From Streptomyces peucetius (GTDB lineage Bacteria; Actinomycetota; Actinomycetes; Streptomycetales; Streptomycetaceae), in NCBI RefSeq assembly GCF_025854275.1, contig NZ_CP107567.1, forward strand, positions 1,426,001 through 1,490,000: a DNA stretch of 64,000 nucleotides. The letters are read 5' to 3'. Under the pieces are notes generated by a model, which saw only the letters and a program-made list of their open reading frames with translations, had not been told where the DNA came from and did no database searches. Positions 45,052-51,989 of the stretch are shown here, piece after piece. A program made the translations under genes and the position numbers. Each line of letters starts with the position of its first letter. The first letter of the stretch is position 1.

Positions 45052-46201
45052 GGGCCACCGCCTGGTGCGCCGGGGCGGCGGGCTTGCCGAGGTCCGGCGC
45101 GGACTGCGCGGGCACGGCCGGCGGCGGGGCGGGCGTCATCGGCTCGCCGAGGACGGCGAGCAGACGGGCCCTGGGTACGACGCCGATCAGTTCGCCCTCG
45201 TCGTCGGTCACGGCGACGGCCACGCCGCTGGTGGAGCAGGGCGTGAACAGCTCGATGATCGGCGTGTCGGCGGGGACGGTCGCGGGCGCGGCGGCCAGCA
45301 CGTCGGCGGCGTCGCGCAGTTCCTTGCCGCTGTCCGTCTTCGTGCCGTACGCCGTCTCCGGGTCGGCCATGATCGCGCCGGCGGTGAGCACCCGGGAGCG
45401 GTCGACGTCCTGGGTGAAGGAGGCGACGTAGTCGTTGGCCGGGGTGACGAGGATGTCCTCGGCGGTGCCGAGCTGGACGATCCTGCCGTCGCGCATGACG
45501 GCGATCGAGTCACCGAGCCGCATGGCCTCGTTGAGGTCGTGGGTGATGAAGACGATGGTCTTCTTCAGGCGCTTCTGGAGTTCGAGCAGCTGGTCCTGCA
45601 TGTCGCGGCGGATCAGCGGGTCGAGGGCGCTGAAGGACTCGTCCATCAGCAACAGGTCGGCGTCGGTGGCGAGCGCGCGGGCGAGGCCGACGCGCTGCTG
45701 CATGCCGCCGGACAGCTCGTCGGGCCAGGACTTCTCCCAGCCGCCGAGGCCGACCAGTTCCAGGGCCTCCTTGGCGCGCCGGTCGCGTTCGGCGCGGGGG
45801 ACGCCCTGGACCTCGAGCCCGTAGCCGGCGTTCTCGAGAACGCTGCGGTGCGGGAAGAGCGCGAAGTGCTGGAACACCATGCTGATCTTGGTGGACCGTA
45901 CGGTCCGCAGGTCGCGGCCGGTCAGGCCGGTCAGGTCCTGGCCGTCGAAGAGCACGCGTCCGGCGGTGGGCTCCAGGAGCCCGTTGAGCATGCGCAGCAG
46001 TGTGGACTTGCCGGAGCCGGAGAGACCCATGACGACGAATATCTGGCCCGGCTCGACCGTGAAGGAGGCGTCGACGACCGCTGCGGTTGTGCCGTCGGCG
46101 CGCAGCTCGTCGCGGTCGGCGCCGCCTTCGAGCCTGGTCACCGCTTCGTCGGGTCGTCTGCCGAACACTTTGTACAAGTGCTCTGCCTGCAGCCTGGACA
46201 C
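45044..46201 (-). CDS. proV: Betaine/proline ABC transporter ATPase with CBS domain
   Basis: A 385-residue ATPase of the ProV/OpuAA type. Walker A VMGLSGSGKSTLLRML, signature LSGGMQQRVGLARAL, Walker B LLLMDESFSALDP and the switch histidine in FITHDLNEAMRLG are all present. A CBS-like region (about 290-375) probably senses ionic strength, as in OpuA. The GTG at 46201 is chosen: GAGG lies five bases before it. Another GTG is two codons earlier. First gene of the two-gene transporter operon. Confidence 0.94.
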   Translation of the reverse strand: MSRLQAEHLYKVFGRRPDEAVTRLEGGADRDELRADGTTAAVVDASFTVEPGQIFVVMGLSGSGKSTLLRMLNGLLEPTAGRVLFDGQDLTGLTGRDLRTVRSTKISMVFQHFALFPHRSVLENAGYGLEVQGVPRAERDRRAKEALELVGLGGWEKSWPDELSGGMQQRVGLARALATDADLLLMDESFSALDPLIRRDMQDQLLELQKRLKKTIVFITHDLNEAMRLGDSIAVMRDGRIVQLGTAEDILVTPANDYVASFTQDVDRSRVLTAGAIMADPETAYGTKTDSGKELRDAADVLAAAPATVPADTPIIELFTPCSTSGVAVAVTDDEGELIGVVPRARLLAVLGEPMTPAPPPAVPAQSAPDLGKPAAPAHQAVARA

Positions 46202-46450
46202 ATACACCTCACGGGTCGAACCGGAAAACGGCCCGCCACCCCCGCCGGCAGGCAGTGGAGCGCGACGAGGTCTTCCCGTTGCCCGGTGCAATTGTTGAAA
46301 TCCGTACCGGGTTGGCTCCGCGCCCACGCCTCCCCCGGTCCGCGGCAGCCAAACGGAAGTGTGACTCAGTTCACCTTCGGCATGTAGTGTCAGGGGCACC
46401 GGTCACGGGTTATGGGCCCGCTGTCGGTGCGGTGCGGCATCATCGTGCCC

Positions 46451-47371
46451 GTGACCCGACGCCTGATGCTCCTCGACACCGCTTCCCTCTACTTCCGGGC
46501 CTATTACGGGGTACCCGACTCCGTCCGGGCGCCCGACGGCACGCCGGTCAACGCGGTGCGAGGACTCCTCGACTTCATCGCGCGACTGGTCCAGGACCAC
46601 CGCCCGGACGATCTGGTCGCCTGCTGGGACAACGACTGGCGGCCCCAGTGGCGTGTGGACCTCATCCCGTCGTACAAGGCACATCGCGTCGCCCAGGAGC
46701 ACGAGCTCGGCCCGGACGATGAGCAGGTCCCCGACACCCTCACCCCGCAGGTCCCGATCATCGAGGCCGCCCTCGCGGCGTTCGGCATCGCCCGCGTCGG
46801 CGCCGAGGGGTACGAGGCGGACGACATCATCGGCACCCTCACCGCCCGCGCGACCGGCCCGGTCGACATCGTCACCGGCGACCGCGACCTGTTCCAGCTG
46901 GTCGACGACGCACGCGAGCGGCGTGTGCTGTATCCGCTCAAGGGCGTCGGAACGCTGCAGACCACGGACGAGGCGTGGCTGCGCGAGCGGTACGGGGTGG
47001 ACGGGCCGGGCTACGTCGACCTGGCGCTGCTGCGCGGCGACCCGAGCGACGGGCTGCCCGGCGTTCCGGGCATCGGCGAGAAGACCGCGGCCAAGCTGCT
47101 CGACACGTACGGCGACCTGGACGGGATCATGGCCGCCGTCGGAGACCGCACGTCGAAGCTGACACCCACGCAGCGTCGGCGCCTGGACGAGGCACGGGCC
47201 TATCTCGCCGTCGCACCCAAGGTGGTGCGGGTCGCCACCGACGTGGCGCTGCCCGTCTTCGACGCGACACTGCCGGCCGCGCCGCGCGATCCGGTCGCCG
47301 TCGAGGAACTCGCGGGGCGGTGGGGGCTGGGCGGCGCGGTGGTGCGGCTGCTCAACGCACTGAAGCACTGA
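46451..47371 (+). CDS. 5'-3' exonuclease (PolI N-terminal-domain type)
   Basis: A 306-residue stand-alone flap/5' nuclease. RLMLLDTASLYFRAYYG holds the first metal aspartate, CWDNDWRPQWR and EGYEADDIIGTLT the next acidic cluster, VTGDRDLFQLV the third, and GLPGVPGIGEKTAAKLL is the helix-hairpin-helix. No polymerase domain. It probably removes RNA primers or flaps. The GTG at 46451 fits the family N-terminus (MTRRLMLLD). The frame is open to an ATG at 46412, which lacks family similarity. Divergent from proV with about 250 bp between. Confidence 0.92.
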   Translation: MTRRLMLLDTASLYFRAYYGVPDSVRAPDGTPVNAVRGLLDFIARLVQDHRPDDLVACWDNDWRPQWRVDLIPSYKAHRVAQEHELGPDDEQVPDTLTPQVPIIEAALAAFGIARVGAEGYEADDIIGTLTARATGPVDIVTGDRDLFQLVDDARERRVLYPLKGVGTLQTTDEAWLRERYGVDGPGYVDLALLRGDPSDGLPGVPGIGEKTAAKLLDTYGDLDGIMAAVGDRTSKLTPTQRRRLDEARAYLAVAPKVVRVATDVALPVFDATLPAAPRDPVAVEELAGRWGLGGAVVRLLNALKH

Positions 47372-47403
47372 GGCGCCGAGGCTCGGGCCCGATGGATGTT
47401 AAC

Positions 47404-47422
47404 TTAGGTAAGCCTAAGCAAC
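47404..47422 (+). promoter_or_regulatory. DmdR/IdeR-type iron box upstream of the siderophore reductase
   Basis: TTAGGTAAGCCTAAGCAAC matches the 19-bp DtxR-family consensus at about 15 positions, with perfect TTAGG/CCTAA arms. It lies 25 bp before the siderophore-interacting-protein start, which fits iron repression of that gene. Confidence 0.75.
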
Positions 47423-47446
47423 CATCCTCGTCCAGGGAGCAGCACC

Positions 47447-48301
47447 GTGGCAGATCGAGCGGAACGACCGGCCCGCACGTCCCCGAAGGTCCACGAGGCG
47501 CAGGTGGTGCGCACCGAGCGGCTCACCCCGCACATGGTGCGGGTGGTGCTCGGGGGTGACGGGCTGGCCGCGTTCGACCTCGGCGGTTACACCGACCACT
47601 ACGTCAAGCTGGTCTTCCCCGCCGAGGGCGTCACGTACCCGGAGCCGTTCGACATGGACCGGATCCGCGAGGAGCTGCCACGCGACCAGTGGCCCGCGAA
47701 CCGGACCTACACGGTGCGGACCTGGGACGCCGCCCACCGCGAGCTGACCGTCGACTTCGTCGTCCACGGCGACGAGGGCCTCGCCGGCCCGTGGGCGGCC
47801 CGGGCCCGCGTCGGCGACACGATGCGGCTCCTCGGGCCCGGCGGTGGTTACGCCCCCTCCCCGGAGGCGGACTGGCACCTGCTGGCCGGCGACGAGAGCG
47901 CGCTGCCGGCGATCGCGGCGGCGATGGAACACATGCCGCCGGGCGCCGTCGTCCACGCCTTCGTGGAGGTCTCGGGCCCCGACGACGAGCAGAAGAGCGT
48001 CACTCCGGACGGCGCGGAGATCACCTGGCTCCACCGCGGCGACCGCCCGGTCGGCGAGGCACTCGTCGAGGCGGTGACGGCGCTGGACTTCCCTGAGGGG
48101 ACGGTGTGCGCGTTCGTCCACGGCGAGGCGGCCTGCGTGAAGGAACTGCGCCGCCTGCTGCGTGTGGAACGCCAGATCCCCAAGGAGCAGCTCTCGATCT
48201 CGGGCTACTGGCGGCTGGGCAAGACGGACGAGGCGTGGCGCGCGGTGAAGCGGGAGTGGAACGAGCAGGTGGAGCGCGAGCAGGAGGGCGGCGCGGCGTG
48301 A
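47447..48301 (+). CDS. Siderophore-interacting protein (FAD-dependent ferric-siderophore reductase)
   Basis: A 284-residue cytosolic flavoprotein of the ViuB family. FAD-binding is marked by ANRTYTVRTWDAAHRELTVD and HGDEGLAGPWAARARVGD. The NAD(P)H-binding half starts at DWHLLAGDESALPAIAAAME and ends with QLSISGYWRLGKTDEAW. It strips iron from imported siderophores by reduction. The GTG start lies 25 bp downstream of an iron box. GGGAG precedes it. No siderophore transporter or synthesis gene is next to it. It is the last conserved gene before the 48.3-52 kb insertion. Confidence 0.94.
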   Translation: MADRAERPARTSPKVHEAQVVRTERLTPHMVRVVLGGDGLAAFDLGGYTDHYVKLVFPAEGVTYPEPFDMDRIREELPRDQWPANRTYTVRTWDAAHRELTVDFVVHGDEGLAGPWAARARVGDTMRLLGPGGGYAPSPEADWHLLAGDESALPAIAAAMEHMPPGAVVHAFVEVSGPDDEQKSVTPDGAEITWLHRGDRPVGEALVEAVTALDFPEGTVCAFVHGEAACVKELRRLLRVERQIPKEQLSISGYWRLGKTDEAWRAVKREWNEQVEREQEGGAA

Positions 48302-48354
48302 CGCGGTGACAGTGCGGGCCCGCATGCGCGGGGCCGTTCCCCTACCCGCCCCTT

Positions 48355-48448
48355 CCCGCTGTACCGATGTGCGGCTCCGCCGCGTGGCGGGGCAAGCCCC
48401 GGCCCCGTACCACGCTTCGCGCGGTGGCCTCGATCTCCCCCTACGGCC
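48355..48448 (+). repeat. Dispersed intergenic repeat, copy 2
   Basis: Matches 14246-14339 at 87 of 94 positions in the same orientation. The similarity continues weakly to about 48497 (CCCGCAGCCGGGCTG). It opens the 439-bp non-coding stretch between the siderophore reductase and glpF. Confidence 0.8.
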
Positions 48449-48500
48449 TGGCGGCAGTGGCAGTGCCCGCAGCCGGGCTGCTGTGCAGCCCCAGCCCGAA

Positions 48501-48587
48501 GTCGAGGCACTGGAGCGGATGCGCATCCCCGAGTCCTTCGACCCCCGCTCCTCAAAAGGCGTTCGGTTCGTCGACGTCCTCGACGCA
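48501..48587. repeat. Mosaic of inverted fragments of the helicase and SnoaL genes
   Basis: Bases 48501-48550 match the reverse complement of 52828-52877, inside the helicase gene, at 47 of 50 positions and read VEALERMRIPESFDPRS on the plus strand. Bases 48556-48587 match the reverse complement of 51816-51847, the SnoaL 3' end, at 30 of 32 and read CVEDVDEPNAF-stop on the minus strand. The two pieces keep the convergent order they have at 51.8-52.9 kb but with about 950 bp deleted between them. Confidence 0.85.
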
Positions 48588-48629
48588 ACACGCTGCACGT
48601 CCTCCACCGAGCGAACGTCCTCCCGCGCC
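48588..48629 (+). repeat. Left copy of a 42-bp perfect direct repeat bounding the glpF-glpK insertion
   Basis: Begins ACACGCTGCACGTCCTCCAC and is identical over 42 bp to 51872-51913 in the same orientation. It directly abuts the inverted SnoaL-tail fragment. About 3.2 kb lie between the copies. Confidence 0.9.
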
Positions 48630-48740
48630 AGCCGGCGGACCCGGACAGCCGCACCAAAGATGCCGTCCGCGCCCGCGCAGGAGAGCATTGCCGGTGCGCG
48701 GCCACAGTCGGCCCGACCAACCGGGCGAGAGGTGCAGAAC

Positions 48741-49571
48741 ATGCCGGAACCCACGTCCAGAACACGTTTCATCGGTGAACTCTCTGCCGAGTTCGCAGGC
48801 ACCATGATCCTCATTCTCTTCGGGTGCGGTGTCGTCGCACAGGTCGTCGCCGGTGGTGCGCTGACCGACGGGGCACTGGGTGACCACGACAGCATCGCCT
48901 GGGGCTGGGGTCTGGGCGTCGTTTTCGGCGTTTATGTGGCGGCGCGGGTCAGCGGCGCCCACATCAATCCCGCGGTCACCCTCGCGCTCGCGGCTTTCAA
49001 AGGCTTCCCATGGCGCAAGGTCCTGCCGTACGCCCTGGCACAGACGGCGGGCGCTTTCGTGGCCGCCCTGCTGGTGCGCTGGAACTACAGCGAGGTGCTG
49101 GCGCGGGCCGACCCCGGCCACACCGACAAGACGGAGATCGTCTTCTCCACCTTGCCGGGCAACGGCGTTCTCCCGATCAGCCAGTTCGGGGCCTTCCGTG
49201 ACCAGATCATCGGCACCGCCCTGCTGGTGCTGCTGATCTTCGCGGTCACCGATCTGCTCAACACACCGCCGCGCGCGAATCTAGCCCCCTTCATCATCGG
49301 CCTGATCGTCGTCGTCATCGGCATGGCCTGGGGGACCAACGCCGGCTACGCGATCAACCCGGCCCGTGACCTCGGGCCCCGGCTGGCGGCGTTCCTGACG
49401 GGCTACGGAGGCGCTTGGCGTGATCAGTACGGCGACCTCTACTTCTGGGTGCCGATCGCCGGCCCCCTGATCGGTGGTCTGGTCGGTGCACTGTTCTACC
49501 GCCTGCTGATCAGCCGCTTCCTGCCCGTCGCCGAGCAGGAGCCCGGCCGGGTGCCCGCGCCGGACCAGTAA
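48741..49571 (+). CDS. glpF: Glycerol facilitator / aquaglyceroporin
   Basis: A 276-residue MIP-family channel with six helices and the two half-helix NPA boxes ([16 protein letters not shown] at about 74 and [18 protein letters not shown] at about 205). The aspartate after the second NPA (NPARD) is the glycerol-facilitator mark that separates it from water-only channels. The protein admits glycerol for the adjacent kinase. GAGAGGTG precedes the ATG by seven bases. It is 23 bp upstream of glpK. A CTA leucine codon near 49281 is rare for this genome. Confidence 0.95.
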   Translation: MPEPTSRTRFIGELSAEFAGTMILILFGCGVVAQVVAGGALTDGALGDHDSIAWGWGLGVVFGVYVAARVSGAHINPAVTLALAAFKGFPWRKVLPYALAQTAGAFVAALLVRWNYSEVLARADPGHTDKTEIVFSTLPGNGVLPISQFGAFRDQIIGTALLVLLIFAVTDLLNTPPRANLAPFIIGLIVVVIGMAWGTNAGYAINPARDLGPRLAAFLTGYGGAWRDQYGDLYFWVPIAGPLIGGLVGALFYRLLISRFLPVAEQEPGRVPAPDQ

Positions 49572-49594
49572 ACCGGACGAGTGAGAGGCCAGCC

Positions 49595-51109
49595 ATGCCC
49601 GAGTTCGTCGGTGCGGTGGACCAAGGCACCACCAGCACCCGTTTTATGATCTTCGACCACGACGGCAACGAGGTCGCACGCCACCAGCTCGAACACGAGC
49701 AGATCTTCCCGCGCTCCGGCTGGGTCGAACACGACCCCGTGGAGATCTGGGAACGCACGAACTCCACAATGCAGAACGCCATCCGCCAAGGCGCCCTGTC
49801 CGCCGCCGACCTGGCGGCCATAGGGATCACCAACCAGCGGGAGACCACGGTCATCTGGGATCCCAGCACCGGTCAGCCGCACTACAACGCGATCGTCTGG
49901 CAGGACACCCGCACCGACTCCATAGCCGCGGCACTGGAGCGCGAACACGGGGACCTCATCCGGCGCAAGACAGGGCTGCCCCCGGCGACGTACTTCTCCG
50001 GCGGGAAGATCAAGTGGATCCTGGAGAACGTCGACGGTGTCCGGGAGGCCGCCGAGAACGGCCGGGCCGTCTTCGGCAACACGGACGCCTGGGTCCTGTG
50101 GAACCTCACCGGCGGTCCGAACGGCGGCATCCACGCCACGGACGTCACCAACGCCAGCCGTACCATGCTGATGAACCTCCAGACCCTCGACTGGGACGAC
50201 GAACTGCTCGACGTCTTCGGCATCCCACGCGCCATGCTCCCGGCCATCAATCCGTCCTCGCACCCGGAGGCGTTCGGGACCACCCGCACCACCCGTCCGC
50301 TGCGCACCGCCGTACCCATCACGGGCGTCCTCGGGGACCAGCAGGCGGCCACGGTCGGCCAGGTCTGCTTCCGCCCGGGCGAGGCCAAGAACACCTACGG
50401 CACCGGAAACTTCCTGGTCCTCAACACGGGCACGGAGATCGTCCGCTCCAGCAGTGGCCTGCTGACGACGCTGGCCTACCAGTTCGGGGACGCTCCGGCG
50501 GTGTACGCCCTGGAGGGATCCATCGCCGTCACCGGCTCCGCCGTCCAGTGGCTCCGCGACCAGATGCACATCATCAGCTCCTCTTCTGAGGTGGAGGCCC
50601 TGGCCAAGCAGGCGCAGGACAGCGGCGGCATCTACTTCGTACCGGCCTTCTCCGGCCTGTTCGCTCCATACTGGCGCTCCGATGCCCGGGGCGCGATCGT
50701 CGGCCTCGCTCGCTTCCACACCAACGCGCATCTGGCCAGGGCGACCCTGGAAGCCATCTGTTACCAGAGCCGCGACGTAGCCGAAGCGATGGCGCAGGAC
50801 TCGGGCGTCGCACTCGACGTGCTGCGGGTCGACGGCGGCGTCACCGCCAACGACCTGTGCATGCAGATCCAGGCCGATGTCCTCGGCGTACCGGTCAGCC
50901 GCCCGGTCGTGGCCGAGACCACCGCGCTCGGCGCCGCCTACGCGGCGGGGCTTGCAACCGGCTTCTGGGAGAACACCGACGAGCTCCGCTCGCACTGGCA
51001 CGAGTCGAAGCGGTGGGAGCCGCAGTGGAGCGAGGAGGAGCGGGAGAAGGGCTACGCGGGCTGGAAGAAGGCCGTGCAACGCAGTCTCGACTGGGTCGAG
51101 GTCGAATAG
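49595..51109 (+). CDS. glpK: Glycerol kinase
   Basis: A 504-residue FGGY kinase that phosphorylates glycerol to glycerol-3-phosphate. [20 protein letters not shown] is the ATP-site start, [16 protein letters not shown] and [13 protein letters not shown] bind glycerol, and [14 protein letters not shown] and [19 protein letters not shown] close the second domain. Complete by length. Two ATA isoleucine codons (near 49821 and 49921) are unusual for Streptomyces. No gylR regulator or glpD gene accompanies it, so this is probably an extra glpFK set rather than the main glycerol operon. Confidence 0.96.
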   Translation: MPEFVGAVDQGTTSTRFMIFDHDGNEVARHQLEHEQIFPRSGWVEHDPVEIWERTNSTMQNAIRQGALSAADLAAIGITNQRETTVIWDPSTGQPHYNAIVWQDTRTDSIAAALEREHGDLIRRKTGLPPATYFSGGKIKWILENVDGVREAAENGRAVFGNTDAWVLWNLTGGPNGGIHATDVTNASRTMLMNLQTLDWDDELLDVFGIPRAMLPAINPSSHPEAFGTTRTTRPLRTAVPITGVLGDQQAATVGQVCFRPGEAKNTYGTGNFLVLNTGTEIVRSSSGLLTTLAYQFGDAPAVYALEGSIAVTGSAVQWLRDQMHIISSSSEVEALAKQAQDSGGIYFVPAFSGLFAPYWRSDARGAIVGLARFHTNAHLARATLEAICYQSRDVAEAMAQDSGVALDVLRVDGGVTANDLCMQIQADVLGVPVSRPVVAETTALGAAYAAGLATGFWENTDELRSHWHESKRWEPQWSEEEREKGYAGWKKAVQRSLDWVEVE

Positions 51110-51160
51110 CCGGGACGGCGAGCGCCTGTGTGTTCGCCCCGGGCCTGCACTGCCTCAGCC

Positions 51161-51418
51161 CACCACACGAAAACGGTCCACCGACTCGAGGAGGCCCTCG
51201 CTGCGGCCGTCGACCTCGGCGGCGACACCGACACGGTGGCCGCCGTGACGGGCGCGCTCGCGGGCGCCGTGTACGGCATCGACGCGGTGCCCGCGCGGTG
51301 GACGGCACCGCTGCATGTGCCGCTGCCGGGGTTCGGCGACCGGGTGCTGCGCCTCGCGGAGCTCACCGATCTGGCCGTGGCACTGCGCCGTGGACAGTGC
51401 TTCCGCCCCGGCGGATGA
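51161..51418 (+). pseudogene. 3' remnant of an ADP-ribosylglycohydrolase gene
   Basis: The frame reads HTKTVHRLEEALAAAVDLGG DTDTVAAVTGALAGAVYGID and on to WTAPLHVPLPGFGD. The GGDTDTVAAVTGALAGA segment is the C-terminal metal-binding signature of DraG-like hydrolases. The remaining 80 or so codons are only the end of a family that needs about 300, and no start fits. The upstream 50 bp after glpK show no matching sequence. I read it as a truncated remnant left by recombination. Confidence 0.75.
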
Positions 51419-51461
51419 TGGAGCCAAAAGGGAAATTCACGGACGAAAGGCATGGATCACC

Positions 51462-51857
51462 ATGTCCGAACACCCTGACTGCGCCCTGGTCCGCCGGGGC
51501 TACACGGCATTCGTCGCGGGTGACATGGACACCCTCGGTGAGCTGTTCACCGCCGACGCCGTCTTCCACGTCCCTGGTGATCACATCCTCTCCGGGCACC
51601 ACAAGGGACGGGAAGCGATCATGGGCCTCTTCCGCCGCATCGGCGAGGAGACCGCCGGCACGATGCAGATCCAGATCGAGACGATCCTGGCCGATGGGCG
51701 CGGGCACGTCATGTCGTTCCACACCACGCGCGCGGACCGCGGCGACCGCGGTCTCGAGATGCGTGAAGGCCTGTTCTTCTCCATCGCGGGCGGGAAGATC
51801 ACCGACATCGACGAGTGCGTCGAGGACATCGACGAACTGAACGCCTTCTGGAGGTGA
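51462..51857 (+). CDS. SnoaL-like / NTF2-fold protein
   Basis: A 131-residue soluble protein: DCALVRRGYTAFVAGDMDTL, FTADAVFHVPGDHILSGHHK, then MREGLFFSIAGGKITDIDEC. This is the ketosteroid-isomerase/SnoaL alpha-beta barrel. Function unknown; relatives bind small hydrophobic ligands or isomerise ketones. AAAGG lies upstream of the ATG. The last 32 bp before its stop recur inverted at 48556-48587, so the 3' end took part in the rearrangement around glpF-glpK. Confidence 0.85.
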   Translation: MSEHPDCALVRRGYTAFVAGDMDTLGELFTADAVFHVPGDHILSGHHKGREAIMGLFRRIGEETAGTMQIQIETILADGRGHVMSFHTTRADRGDRGLEMREGLFFSIAGGKITDIDECVEDIDELNAFWR

Positions 51858-51871
51858 GGGACGACCGGGCG

Positions 51872-51913
51872 ACACGCTGCACGTCCTCCACCGAGCGAAC
51901 GTCCTCCCGCGCC
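51872..51913 (+). repeat. Right copy of the 42-bp perfect direct repeat
   Basis: Identical to 48588-48629. It begins 15 bp after the SnoaL stop codon and ends 68 bp before the helicase stop. Confidence 0.9.
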
Positions 51914-51950
51914 TGACCGACCGGGCCCCGGCCGCATGGACCGGGACCCG

Positions 51951-51989
51951 GTGATCGTCAGCCGACGGGAGCCGTGATCGTCAGCCGAC
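51951..51989. repeat. 16-bp direct duplication at the helicase 3' end
   Basis: GTGATCGTCAGCCGAC occurs at 51951-51966 and 51974-51989, seven bp apart. The second copy contains the helicase stop codon. It looks like a duplicated junction at the right edge of the insertion. Confidence 0.7.

Noticed and set aside
46202..46450. Start of the exonuclease at the upstream ATG 46412
   Set aside because: Residues before the GTG at 46451 do not match the family and no SD supports the ATG; kept as an alternative only.
48501..48550. A small coding gene reading VEALERMRIPESFDPRS
   Set aside because: It has no start or stop context and is an inverted copy of helicase sequence, so treated as a fragment.
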